From positions 62,001 through 126,000 of the forward strand of contig JNEU01000740.1 in assembly GCA_000697475.1 (NCBI GenBank): 64,000 nucleotides of DNA, in the 5' to 3' direction. Shown piece by piece: positions 35,792-49,121 of this stretch. This DNA is from Lichtheimia corymbifera B2541. Lineage: Eukaryota > Mucoromycota > Mucoromycetes > Mucorales > Lichtheimiaceae. The translations under genes and the position numbers were made by a program. The stretch's first letter is position 1; each line of letters begins with the position of its first letter. A model generated the notes under the pieces. It was not told the origin of the DNA, ran no database searches, and saw nothing but the letters and a program-made list of their open reading frames with translations.

Positions 35792-38227
35792 ATGTTTCAA
35801 AGGAGTTGTCCCAGGCGTGCATCCAAATGGGCATTGGGTGTCTCTGCTGTGGCTGCAACAACATTGGCTACACTCTACTCTTCTCACAACAAACCTATCC
35901 GCTCTCCTCTTCTTTTACCTACTGTTTATGCTGAAGCCAATTCTCCCGATCGATCCCTCCATGACAACAATGACAACAGCAAGGAAAAAGTCAACGAGCT
36001 TATTGGGAACCTCTTTCGGCGATCTGACATTGTACGCATGATGCACGTGCCTTCCATTCCTTCCATGACAGCCAAGCTACCGTCAACAGAGGAAATCAAT
36101 GAGAAAATCGCCGAGTTGTATCCATCCTTCACCAGCCAGTTCGAGTATCTGAAGCAAAGCTATGCGTATCTCTGGGACTTTCTTAGCATGGAAGACTTTC
36201 GTCATATGATGACCGAGATGGAAAAGGAAGCGAGCGATGAGAAAGCATATCCAGAAGTTGCAGAGGATGCTCATGTCAGGTAGTATTCTTCACATCGTCC
36301 GTGCGCATGTTCGTTCGTCCTTGTCTCACATGGCGGAATCTAGAATGGGCGTTTCATTATCGGAGGGCGAGCAAGCCTTCTTACAAGCACGAAAAACACG
36401 CCAACGGGAAGCATTTGCAAATTTCATTGGTGTTCCTGTCAGTCAAGTCGAAATACCCGATATCCCGGTAACTGGCATCGCTACAAGGTAAGTAAAGGAA
36501 AACAGGAGGCAATGGATTGCTGTATTAATATCATGCCAAATAGTGGAGGAGGTTATCGTGCCATGGTTGGAAGTGCTGGCTATCTCAAAGCAATGAAGGA
36601 TACTGGGGTTTTGGATACAGTGACTTATCTTGCAGGTAAGAGAAAAAGGGGGACGGGCCATCATCGGCTATTGTGATCCGAACCACTAACTTGGGAATGA
36701 ATGCTGCAAAGGTGTTTCTGGATCGTGTTGGGGTTTAGCTCAGCTCTACAGCCCGCTGACAGATACAAACTTTGAGACCATGAAGGATCATTTGAAGAGT
36801 CACGTGCATACACATCTTGCCAATATGAACAACTTTATCAGCATTCTTCAGGCGGCACCACAAAACAGCAAAATCCTTATGCAAGGCATCATTGAACGTT
36901 ATTATCAACAAAATGGAGATATCAATCTTGTCGACATCTTTGGCATGATGCTTGGTGGAACTCTGTTGACGAAGAAAAAGACAATATCAAAAGATGAAAA
37001 GGATGACAGCACATTGGAAGAACCAGATGGCACCCTTATCAAACCTTTGCTACTGGATCGCAAGACAATGAAGTTATCGAATCAGAGAAAGTATATCGAG
37101 GATGGGTCTCTGCCGATGCCCATTTACTGTGTCGTACGTCATGATATCGAGAGTGACCCTGATGAAGGAGATGTCTATCAATGGTTCGAATTCACGCCTT
37201 TTGAAATGGGATCAGAGGAAATCAATGGTAAATTGAACGAGGCTGTATATGTTGCTTATCATGTATGTCTAACACACCACATCTTACTAGCTTGGATTCC
37301 AGTATGGGCTTTTGGAAGAAAATTTGAACAAGGCAAAAACATTGAGCGACTTCCAGAGCAAACAATGGGAATAATGATGGGGTAAGTAAGGGATTTACAC
37401 GTATATCATGACATATGAAAACTAATATATGACACAATAGTGTGTTTGGATCAGCATTTGCAGCAAGCCTTTCGCATTTTTATCAAGAGATTCGCAGCTT
37501 TGTACCATCCTCAGCATTGGAGAAAGCAGATGGGCTTTTGCTTCAGTATCGTGATTCAATGTCAGTGTATCATCCTATTTCACCAGCATGGTTTCCCAAC
37601 CCGTTCTATCAACTGCATGTGCAAGCATGGACACCCGTTATTGATCGCCTTATCAACTCCAAACGGCTATGTCTTGCTGATGCTGGTCTTGACAACAATA
37701 TCCCATTCTACCCACTCTTGCGAAAAGGCCGTGATGTGGATGTGATTTTTGCCATTGATCTCAGTGCCGATATTCAGACCGCGCCTCATTTCGAACGAGC
37801 TGAAGGTTATGTACGACGACGAGGCATTGAAGGATGGCCAAAGGGAGCGGGTTGGCCAAAAGACAGTGAACAAGGACTTGGCACATGTACCGTTTTTGCA
37901 TCAGAAGCAACCGAAAAACCTGAACAGCATATTAGCAGCAATATGGATCCTGATCATCACCCAGTGACGCTTGTTTATTTCCCATTGATCAGTAATCCCA
38001 ACTATGATCCTGATTTCGATCCACAAACAGCTGAATTCTGCAGCACATGGAACTTTGTCTACACCCCAGACCAGGTGCAACAATTGATGGAACTCGCTGA
38101 GACCAATTGGAAGGACAATGTCGATCATGTCAGGGACGTACTACGAAAAGTTTGGGAACGCAAACGAGAACAGCGGTTAGCACGAGAACGAGCCATTAGT
38201 CAACAACAAATAGCACAAATCGCATAA
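35792..38227 (+). CDS. Cytosolic phospholipase A2-like (patatin/cPLA2 catalytic domain)
   Basis: This lipase-type enzyme is expected to cleave acyl chains from phospholipids. The oxyanion/Arg motif ATSGGGYRAMVG, the nucleophile motif AGVSGSCWG and the catalytic Asp in LADAGLDNNIPFYPLL are all present, as in the cPLA2/lysophospholipase group. The N-terminal ~40 residues include a possible membrane anchor or mitochondrial signal (RRASKWALGVSAVAATTLATLY). There is no C2 domain. Exons: 35792-36279, 36344-36487, 36544-36635, 36712-37227, 37291-37381 and 37441-38227. The C-terminus is an Arg/Glu-rich helix. Natural substrate and location are unknown. Confidence 0.88.
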
Positions 38228-38382
38228 TAATAAAAATCTCATCATTCCTTTGCATGCATCATTCAATTCACATGTCTTCGATTCAATGATCTCCTTTATT
38301 TGCAATGTGCTATCAGCAAAGACCATTCATTTACCCAAATGTCAGCATCAACAATCGATCTGCCCCTTTTTCCAAAAGTACG

Positions 38383-41300
38383 ATGATCCTTGCCTTGCTA
38401 TTATTATATTGTACTTTGACTGGATATGTTCATGGAGGTGGGTATATGATGATGCCTGCATGGATACAATGAAGCATTAGCATTCATATTCAAATACGTA
38501 TCTATCAGGCGGTTTCACCATACAATGCTGGGAGCAACTCAATGGGTAAGTTTCTCTCACCAAGAAGAACAACAATGACATTTAAATAACACAACGGCTG
38601 TACTATAGCAAAAAGAATTTGCTCCAGGATGGTGCTTGCAAAAACATCAACAACCAACACGATGGCTGGCATACTTATACGGACGATGATTGGGTTTACT
38701 ACCCTGAACAAGCAGGTAATGGTGATCATCTTTATATACCTTGCATCAAAATCACTGACGCTCTTTCAAAGTCAACATATCCATGTCCGAGGCTGTTGTG
38801 CATATTGTTATGGGTATGTTCTCTAAGGAAATTTGAATCAAAACGCATCATTAAGGATGATGGATATCTCCCTGTAGCTGGAGGATGCTGTGCACCCAAT
38901 CGATCAAAGCCTGCCGGTCGTATATATCAAGATTATGGTGAGAACTATGGAGATGATGGCACCAAAATAGTCGGGATTGCGGATGCACCTCTGATCCAAA
39001 CGATCGCTGTTGAAGGAGCATATATGCGACACCTCACGGATGATCACGCCATGGTATGTATCCAAAGTTGTGGTGGATCAACTGGAGTATAACCCTCTCC
39101 ATGATACTGCTTTGTAGAATCTCACATTGTTGGCATCGGTGAATATGGCGGATAAACAGGCCGTTCTTTATGGTGCAGCTTTCGATCGTGCTGGTCTTAT
39201 CACTTACAAGTACATGGATGCTGAACGTCAATTCTTGGGAAACCACTCGACAGACATATTACGAAACTCGGTGGCTGTTCCTGACGTAACTCTTCCTCGA
39301 TATACACGTTTTGTTGTAAGGCACAAGAGTAGGGGGAAAGATTTGATGGATCATTGATCTTCCTTTTTTTTGGCAGGAGATTTCGATTTATGGTTCACGT
39401 ACAAACCCGCTTTGTTTCACCTACGTATATGCTGGTCTTTATGTGGATCGAAAACAAGCGACGATTACACGCGTATGCTCAAAATGTATGTGGAGGACGT
39501 AAGGGGGGATTGATTTTTTTATGCTTACATATTGTTGTGATTGCATAGTGACGACCACCTTGCAATACACAGCCCTTGGTAATTTTGTCCTGATTCCAGC
39601 CTGTTTTGCAGTTATGGCATGGACCATGTCCACCTTTGAGTTTCCTCCGTAAGTGTGTGCATGAATATGCATCATTGATCCAATTTGTAACCCCAATGAA
39701 TGATTTCATTCTTCTTAGGCCAGTGCGATTTCTTTGTCGACAACCAACTCCACTCATGACTTTGTGTGTCTTTATGATGATGGGTACGTTATTGCATGCT
39801 TATGCATACACACGTGTGAAGGTTCCATTCATGACTTTTCATTGTCTACCAGGCTCCTTTATCTTTAGTCAGGCATGGAATCTCATTAATTCGCAATCAG
39901 TCATCTTTGATGAGTGGCTACCACGTGCTGTCAAGATTATTGGTAAGTGCCACACGTCTTGGTTTAGTGCCTATAGGTGAGGTATTCATCCCGCATTATC
40001 TAGAATTGTTCATATCTTTCTTTTTATATGCCGTCTACTTTTACCCAGTAAGTTGCAACCCCCACCCTTGGAAGCTGCTTTGATTTCTAACGCTGGGAGA
40101 GTGACATTCAAGGTATTCCTGTGTTATTCTGCAAGCTATCGATCACGGTTGGCCAATGTACTTGGCGTGTATGTGGTGCTGGTACTTTTTAGTCTTCGTG
40201 TCGTCATTGATTTACCATCCTACGTCGACACATATGCACGCGACGTGCAATATCTCGTGTTCAATGTGGTGGCTGCCATCCCTGCCATCTTGGCTTATGC
40301 TGCGGTCCTTGGTTTCTTTGTGGTGAGATCGTTCACTTTTCGATCATGCGACACGTGCCGAATTGTATCGCTTGAAGTAACAGACACCGAAGAGCAATAC
40401 GTGCGTCGTCTATTTATGCCGCATAATTTCAAGATCGCAGTACGTACGATCCATGGATACAGGTTCTAAAGACTAATGATGAAATGTAGAGAACAACCAA
40501 GCCTACCTTGTGGAGACGTGCTTGGCTTTTGATTAGTAGACAGCAGAAATTGAAACGGCAAGGCATCTTTAGGATGGCAACAGTGCGATGGCTTTTCGGA
40601 ACCAATGAATTTGTGAGGTACATGGGTAGCATATATATATATGAAACTGCATTGTTGAATAACTCCCTTTTGGCTTCAGGATCCCACTCGCTATCAAAGT
40701 AGCATTGACCTTGCTGATATATTGTTTGGCACAGCTGGTATGTGTACTGTATAAGACATGCAATAACTTAGTAATGATTGCTTCAGATCCCCATCTTGCT
40801 TACTCAAATGGTTGGTGTGGGTGGTGTTGTGCCCACGCATATCTGTGCATGGTCCCCATACCTCGCTCAATTCCAGTACCATCCCGATCCGATGCATTTT
40901 GCGGTCAAATCGTTCATGCTTATGCAAATAGCCGCTTATTTTGCCACAGTGGGTGCAGGTGGATGTAAGTGTCTTTTTGCTCTCCTTTCTCGTTGTTTGG
41001 TAGGTCAACTCACAAAGGTTTAGTCTGCATGATTTATGCATTTGGAATATTACGGCGCACAACCAAGGATCTTCTTCGCTTACGTCGAGGTGATTATGGT
41101 ATCTTCAAAGGGAAAAAAGACAATGAGTAAGTACAGCTGCATTGCGACATGAAATAAGAGATAACTCATATTAGTCTCCTAGTATTGATATTGATGATGC
41201 CATACGATTTCTTGGTGTCTGCGTTGGATTTGGTATGTGCCACCGTGTACCTTTTACACCGTGCATTGCCATTGACTCCGGTTATATTATATATGAAGGG

Positions 41301-42137
41301 TTTACAGGCACCATGTATTTTATGGTGGAGGCGGCATTGATCGGAACAGGAATTGCCATGCTGATACAGCTCGATCACGTCCGCGACTTTTTATTACATC
41401 GTGTCGGGTATGGCACCTTTTTTGCGAGCTTTTTTGTGGCATTGGTCGTACAAATGATCCAGAAACGGATCACAGGGATTCTCTTTCTCAAGGATGGTTC
41501 TCGTTTCAGTCTCCAGAATCGTGCTCCTTTTCTCCATTACTGGTACTTTATGATGCTTACATCCATGACTCGCGCCTTGACATCGTACATTATCCGCACC
41601 CTGAAGCTTGCCCTGCGATATCCTCTCTTTAGTCTACGTGTTGATAGGAATGCAGAAACGTGGTCTGTGCGTCGTGGTGATGGTGGCTTTGTTGGGTATT
41701 GTGGCATGGTATGTGGCGTGCTTCATAGTATATACGGTGAAGAATAACAATTTAACATCCCTTGAAAATATAGCTATTGACCGAACACGAATACAATAAC
41801 CCGGTTCTATTGGTGTTTATTGAATGCCTGCTGCCCCACATTCATCCAAAGAGGCCTTTTCGTTATTGCAATGCGCACGATCCAATGAAACAATCAGATG
41901 ACAGCGTCTATGGATCGGAAAAGACAACCTTAGTGTCGTCCTCTCGGAATGCAAAGGCTATCAGAGCAAGAACACGTTGGTTTCTCGCCTACACTCTCAT
42001 CCATAACCCAATGGCAAGTACAAACACTCGTATGTTGTAATCCACTCACTCACTCACTAACTAATGTTTTATGTATGTAGATTCGTAAATGTAGAAAACA
42101 TGTGTTGAAGACAGTAGTGGACAAGAACAATAGCTAG
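38383..42137 (+). CDS. STRA6-like polytopic membrane receptor with long ectodomain
   Basis: The protein starts with a signal peptide (MILALLLLYCTLTGYVHG). About 300 residues of Cys-containing ectodomain follow (FTIQCWEQLNG, GGCCAPNRSKPAGR, LYGAAFDRAGLI). At least eight hydrophobic segments come next, among them LGNFVLIPACFAVMAWTMS, FISFFLYAVYFYP, VVAAIPAILAYAAVLGFFVV, VALTLLIYCLAQLIPILL and FFASFFVALVVQMI. The C-terminus RARTRWFLAYTLIHNP, then IRKCRK, closely matches the remembered end of vertebrate STRA6, the retinol-binding-protein receptor. Around 18 exons are implied; the later ones join cleanly in frame, while those at 38609-38880 are less certain. The last intron (42014-42080) appears to be GC-AG; without it the protein ends at 42040. 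Function in the fungus is unknown. Confidence 0.7.
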
Positions 42138-42231
42138 TAAATTATACATAGCAATGAAAGGGCTATTTACATGAAAAGCAAGGTGTATGTCAGAATGAGG
42201 GGGAGGGGAGGAGAGGGGTGGAAAAATAGGA

Positions 42232-45200
42232 TTATCTTTGAACAGCGAGAATTTGGATACGCCATCCACCGAACCAGGGCATGCTCCACAAGTATCGTAT
42301 GTGCATTTGATCTGCGTCAATTGGTGTGATTGGTGATGGCATAAGGATACCAAGAAAGAGGATGAAGAACAAAAACATAACCAAAAAGCCAATGAGACGC
42401 GAAGATAATGAAGATGGCTGAAACAGAGCGCTATTTGCAGTGCTGCTGGCACGTTTGCGACGACTAGTAGCAAGGTCAGATTGAGATCGCATTCGACGTT
42501 GCCGTAGTTGGACTTGATTCTCTGCATATAGAGGTGGTGTACAAAGTTCCTCTTGATCGGAAAGGGATGAGACGGACATGGGTGAAGAAAACCGATCATC
42601 ATCGTTATCATTATCGTTATCACCGTCATTGCCATCGATCGACATGAAATGATTGGATGCACTGCGAAAAGGTAACAGCATCCGTGCACGGATATCCTAA
42701 CAATTATATATATGCATGTGAGATCTTCGTTGTCCAAAAAGGGAATGGTATGATTCATGCATGAAACTTACATTGACACCTGCTGAGACACCGCCAAGTG
42801 CAGCTGCTACCACGCCACCTCCCATACTTGCTGTTGGCGGTGGTGATGACGATGAAGACAATATGGATTGCTGATCCGCTATCGGTTCTTCAGGCAACAT
42901 TTCATCATCGGATCGGTTTTCTGTTTCTGGACTATTACTGCTTGTTGTAGCCATAGCAACGCATTCGCTTGTACCGCCGGCTTCAATTTCACGCCCATTC
43001 AATAAAATCAACCCACGCCATTGATTATCCTCTTCTCCTAGCACACCAGACACAGTCAACCGAGTGCCACGCTTGTTGAGAGATTCTTGCTGCACTGGAC
43101 CAAGCGACATTTCAATGATACATTCACGGCCGGTAAAACGTGACATTGATGATGCTGCTGGCAGATAAAGCTCAATAGCATGTTTCTGGGGTATCTTGCT
43201 TGTGTTGGCAACGAGATGAGAGGGTTCGGGCGCAAGTTCAGATACACGGGCGAATAATGACTTTGATACATCCTTTTCTTCAAGTCCGTCATGTCGCGTC
43301 ATTTTGGCTGTAATCTCATATCCTTTGGCATAATTGCGCAAATCCACGACAGCATGCACCAATACCAGATCCTGTTCCACCATACTATGACCACTGCTGT
43401 TGCTACTGCTTACGCTTCCAGTGTCTGCAATCGTCACCGATTTTCGTCGCTTGTTGGCAGCTGTAGATGTGGGCGATGTCGCAAGTTGTTTGGATCGTTG
43501 AAGTGACACACTGAGATTGGATCGAGCAGGAGGTGCTGTCACCTTTTTTGCCAATCGAAAAGTGCATTGCGTATTGAATTTAAAAGTCTTTTGGTTGTAG
43601 CTCTTGTTGATCGTCTTCCATTCAACAGCTCCATGGTCTGCATAAAGTTCTTTGATTACTTGGTCGGTAAGTTGTTCACTGCCGAAACCTTGAATATCCA
43701 GCGGTTTGGTGAGGTAAGGCGGTGGACCATTCGACTTTAAGTAATTTTCAAGTGCCTTGATCTTCTTTGGTAATCCGAGGGCTAATTGATTACTGAAATA
43801 TGCTGGCACTGAAGCACCCAAGTCAAGACTTGCCACAAAGGTCGCACGTGTGGATGGAATGGGATGATTGGTGGTAGTGGTATATGGATCAATTGCTTCC
43901 AGGATCCAGCCTGATATACAAAAGAGTGCTTGCTGACGTTTGGATGACTTTGGGACAGGAAAATTCGGAATCGATGCTTCAATGTAGATCACTCGCTTGG
44001 CTGCAGGATTGGTAGTCGAATTGATCTTTTCATGAGCTGTGCACGCCGCCACATAAATCTCTCTTGATCTACATCGAATACGAATTAGATTACTATTTCA
44101 CTTATCCAAGAACTCCCACTCTGTTATACATACTTGAATAAAAATCCACCTTTGATCACTTGTCGTACAAGGGAGCATCCATGGGTAAGTTGCATCAATG
44201 GCTCAATCTCTTCAATCGATTCATCGTATTGCTGTCGGAGTGGACCAGTATCCGTAACAACTGACACAACTTCCTCCACTGAAAATCCTTCAATGACCTT
44301 GGAAGCCTTCACAATCAACGATGGTTCGGGAATAGCAAAAGGTTCATCCATCACCATTGGAATCTGGTCAATGGTCTTGCTGGTGCCTTGACGCTTACTG
44401 ATTTGCATCCCATTCTTGTCAGAGACGTTGTTCCATCCAAATTGTTGATCCACCATCTTTGCCAAAAATGACATGGCTCGTTGAGCATATTCCTTTGGTG
44501 TTACAGGCAATGTTTTCACAATTGATTCAATGCTATCGGCTGTGGTTGGTGGTGTGGTGCTGTCTTCCGCTGTAGAAGATTGTTTCGGCTTTTCTTGCTC
44601 AGTAGTCGGGACAGATGTCATGGTTGCATTGGTACCAGTGGTGGTAGAAGCAGTTGCCGCACCAGATATTACAGAGCTACCACCACCACCACCACCACCA
44701 CTCGTAGCAGCTGTCTCCAATTGATGGGGCTTATCTTGGATAGGACGTGAAGATGGAAGTGACTTGATGAGTGAGGTAGGTGATGCACCTTTACAAATAT
44801 CAGCTGGTACACCATTGACCACCAATCGATCGTCACGCGTATCAGGTTTGATGAGAAGTAAAATCTTGCCACGCTGTGGAATGATATGTTCTTCGTCATG
44901 TTCGATTTCAATCCACCAACCATAAGGATCATAATGGCGTGTGCTTGCATGAACACGTGATGGTGGTGGATCAATGACGACATTATAACTGCGTTGTCGT
45001 TCATCTTGTTGTCGTCGTCCATCCAATCTGACTTCGACCTTGGTGCTACCATTGCCACTGCCACGAGTTGTTCCAAAGATGCTCGATGATGATGATGACG
45101 AGGATGCTGATACCGGCTCAGCAGATCGTACGTATTCAGCTCTTAAACTCTTTCTTTGCTGATCAAAGGCGATATTAACGAGACTGCCGTGTTGCAACAT

Positions 45201-48118
45201 GACAAGATCAGGTGGTGCACCGTACTTGTTGAAGTATTGGTGAGCATGCATGACGATATCGGGATGGTGACCAGAAAGGCTGTTGGGTATATAGGAGGGA
45301 ATCCAGCCTTGTGGATTGGCTTGGTTAATCAGTCTGACGGTGGTAGTGTTGTTGTCGTAACGTTCAAGACGCCATGCCCATAGATCAAGACGTGCGCGCA
45401 CGTGACCTGCTTGATCCTTGGGTAAAGAAACATGACCAAATGTATCACTGATGCAGGAGGTGGCACAGAAATCAATGCGACCTGGCGACATGTAAGCTGC
45501 TGCAAACGCCACATAATCCCTGGCACTGCATAAAATGTACAATAAACGAATCAATCATCAAGATCGACAACGTGCAGTTGTTATATATGCTACTATACCT
45601 GACAGTCCAAAAACCTTTTGTCTTATAATGCCATATAGAGCATGTGGGTGACACTTGATGAACAAAGCTAGCATCTTCAAAGGTAGAATCCCCTATAGTA
45701 CTAAATTTAGTATACAAGAAGATACATACCCCATCCTTTTCATGTACTTACATATTTTCCTTGCACCAATGCAATTGATCACCGCCTTGACATCCCATAT
45801 ACTACAATCTCGCCATATTGACTCGCTCAAATAAGCTCCGACTGGGTGACCTGATACGTCAAGTTTGCTGATGCTAACAAAGAGGTTGGCAGGTTCAGGC
45901 GATTGTAGCATGTGCCATCCAGTGCGCTGGAGAAGACTATCGAAATAAGTGTGCATCTTGACAAGCTGCGTGGGCTCCGAATTAGGCACATCAATCTCAT
46001 TCGAGACGAAAGCAGGCTCTTCTTGTTCTTCCTCTTTTTCCTCATGTTCAATTGGGCTCTCAGTAACAGGCTCACTACAAGAAATCGTTCTTAGCAACCT
46101 ATACCATTTGAGATCCATATCCACATATTACTTACGATGTAATTAGAGGATCAAGGCTTAAAGGTGGAATAGCACTGTCTTGCTTGATATCTTGACTATC
46201 TTGATCCGATCCACTGGTGGCATCTCGATTTGTAATGAAGCCTTCCATATCACCGGCAAATACGCCATGGTCACGATCACCAGCACTACCACTTTCACCA
46301 CTGCTGGTTACTTGATCTTCTTCTTCCTCGGAGCTTTCATCATCATCATCATCGCTGCTGGTATCATCCAATAATTCGCTATCGCTGCCGCCATCATCGA
46401 CCTTGTCACCGTGATTACTCGACCATGCACGTCCTTCCCATAATCGAAACGGCCATTCTTTGCCATTGACGTATACTTGGTGAAATCCTTTGACTGCTGA
46501 TGTAGTAGTAGATGCTGGCTTTAACTTGACGTTCACCCTGATATGCTTCTCAGCGTCACTCTCTTGTTTAATACTGCGGATAAACTGGGCCGGATGATGC
46601 AATGTCACAAAATATCGATAACCCGTTCCATTTTGTCCTCGTCGCCGATGTCGATAGCAACGGATACAGAATTGAGCAAATTGGTCCACCATCTTGGTAT
46701 CAAGCGGTTGCTGATTGAGAGAAACATGAACATCCATATCAATGCATCCAGTGGTGGCCCATGTTTGGTGATCTAGCTCTATCATGACATCCGGTGCTGT
46801 TGCTGCTGCTGCTCTGTTTTCAGCGATATTCTCATGCATATGGCTGCCAAAGGTATACGATGAGCTGAATACATCGGATCGTAGTGTGTGATCCCGTTGT
46901 GATTTGGGAATAAGTTTAGGTGACTGAGATGGACGCATACTACTGGTAGCATACGATGGAGTGATGAGCAATGATGATGCCATGAAGCTGTTTTTGCGAT
47001 GTCGTAGTGAAGAAGCAAGTTGCAATGAAGATTGATGATCCCAGGATGCGCTTTGATGATGATGTTGTTGTTGTTGTTGTTGGACTGCTTGTTTGATATG
47101 AATACTGTTCACTTTGGAGGAGGATGAAGAGGAGGAGGTAGAGCTAGTGTCGACTTGATAGTGTAAATTCCATTCATGCCGATCGGGGTAATATGCCGTG
47201 TTGACGCCGTGGATACCATTATACGGATGACGACGTATAATGAAAGGAGGAGCACCATGTAATCCAAGTACAGAAAGAGGACCGGTTATCAATGACAGAA
47301 CGTATGACTCGAGTATATCTTGTCTCGTGGTGGTTGATGATTGATAAAAAAGTGTCACACGAGAATCCAAGGCGGGGTCATCGTCGGGTGACATCCGGAT
47401 GTCATACGCCATAAGGTGTTGCTGCGTTGTCGATGCTGAAATGTACAAAAGGCGATTCTTCTTGCGACTGATCTTTTCCACAAACAAATGATCTTGTCCA
47501 GTATTCATGCTATTATATATATTATATCAGGTTACACATTATCGAATGCATTCAAGATATAACAGACTTACACGTTACTTGCTTCGGATTTGTCATTGGG
47601 TATTCTTCGTGTGACAAGCACGTTTGGAGACCACTGGTCCTGCTCATCCTCATTCTTCACCACTTGTACCCTGTCCACCATGTGATCCCCTTTTTTACAT
47701 GGGTTGTGTTAGTCTCATGTCATTCTATATATCCATAATCAATCATATACATACACAACTTTCGAGTATCCGGGTTACTGAATAAAGAGTGCCAACCGCT
47801 TAAAGTCCATGGGCGATCAGATTGTGTGAGACATTCAAGCACCACCTTGTATACTGTTTCAGTCTCGGAAATGTCGTTACGTCTGTACATGTGAATACGC
47901 GACGATCGAGGAATAGGCTGAGACTTGATCTTGGTCCACTTGTTCTTATGGGGTTGAGTTGACAAGAGAGCATTGTATCGATGTATGGCTGTGTTGAGTG
48001 CTTCGGTGTATGATTCACGACGAGAGCTATTGCTAATGGGGGGTGACTATTGTCAACAATGACTATACAATAGAGGTCTCGTTGTCATTTCTTACGTGGT
48101 TGGTGGTGGTGGTTGCAT
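42232..48118 (-). CDS. Multi-START-domain lipid-binding protein with C-terminal membrane anchor
   Basis: The predicted protein is 1787 residues, encoded in nine exons. At least two, probably three, START-like units are visible. One runs from MHTYFDSLLQRTGWHML through SIWHYKTKGFWTVSARDYVA to WIPSYIPNSL. Another runs from EPLMQLTHGCSLVRQV through SREIYVAACTAHEK to the SVPAYFSNQL region. A more divergent one lies near the N-terminus (HRYNALLSTQ to ITGPLSVLGLHG). Acidic and Ser-rich linkers separate them. A single membrane segment (LIGFLVMFLFFILFLGILM) lies about 45 residues from the end. Exons from right to left: 48096-48118, 47755-48032, 47572-47689, 46136-47509, 45752-46074, 45599-45692, 44134-45525, 42772-44068 and 42232-42696. 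It may transfer or sense lipids at a membrane contact; the substrate is unknown. Confidence 0.78.
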
Positions 48119-49121
48119 AGTGAATATTTGCTGCAGACTGGTGTGTCCGTAGCAATAAAGAAAAGAGAGAGACACCTGGTTCCCCGAAAATGAATGAAAC
48201 GTTCCCCACCTTTCACCGGACCATGCATTACACCGAATGAAATGTCACGTGGAATAAAACAGCTGATTTAGATCTTCATACTACCGTCGACTACGGCTAT
48301 ATACACATCATCTCTGATATTTGGCAATGGTACATCTAGCGAGGGGAGTTTTTAATCCAGTCAATTGCGTATAAATTGGCACACACTATCGAGCTATTCA
48401 TATTCAAAATACTGTACACGCTGCTGTAGGATTAGTGTATAATATACGTTGATTAATAAATAATTGTGCCATACTTGCGTAGATGGCTTTCTCTATCATT
48501 CAATTCAGATGATGGTAATGACAAGTGGACCAGCAATCCAACATTGGGCATACAATCAATATGGTGGAATCATATAAATTGGATTTACAGCTTATATAAA
48601 GCCAATGCTATCCTTGGATCAAGCATATGATAGCACGAAATGCGTAATGTAGTAACAGCGATGGCTTTTCGGGTATCATAGCAACGTTGGCGTCATTTGG
48701 TCTTGTGTATTGAAACCAATGGCGTGTATGCATTCCCCCCCCCCGGTTGGAAACTGCATCAGACTGCGGTAGGAGAGACACCTTTCCACATGTTCCATGA
48801 CACTGATGCATGCAGGCTGTTTTCATTTCTCTCGGTGGGTATTTCCGCTGACACAACAACTACATAATGATCATTTTCTTCATGCTATTCTTCAAATAAG
48901 GTGTACAACAAGGTTATATTTTACTCTTGGCAACACTACTTCGTCATAATTAAAGTACGTAGTAATATAGAGGGATAGTATACATGATGGAAGGGATCTT
49001 TTAAGGGTGTGTTTGTGTGGGCAATAAGACTTGTAATTTGCGTGTGCATTGCAGCGTCTGCTGTTACTGCATGTAAATATATGTATGAGCGTAATGGATG
49101 TTTGGTGAATGGGTACCATAT
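48119..49121. other. Gap upstream of the START gene
   Basis: About 1 kb between the START gene start and the ZIP transporter end. It holds the START promoter and the ZIP 3' region. A run of about 11 C (near 48736) is the only structure noted, and no gene is supportable. Confidence 0.4.
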
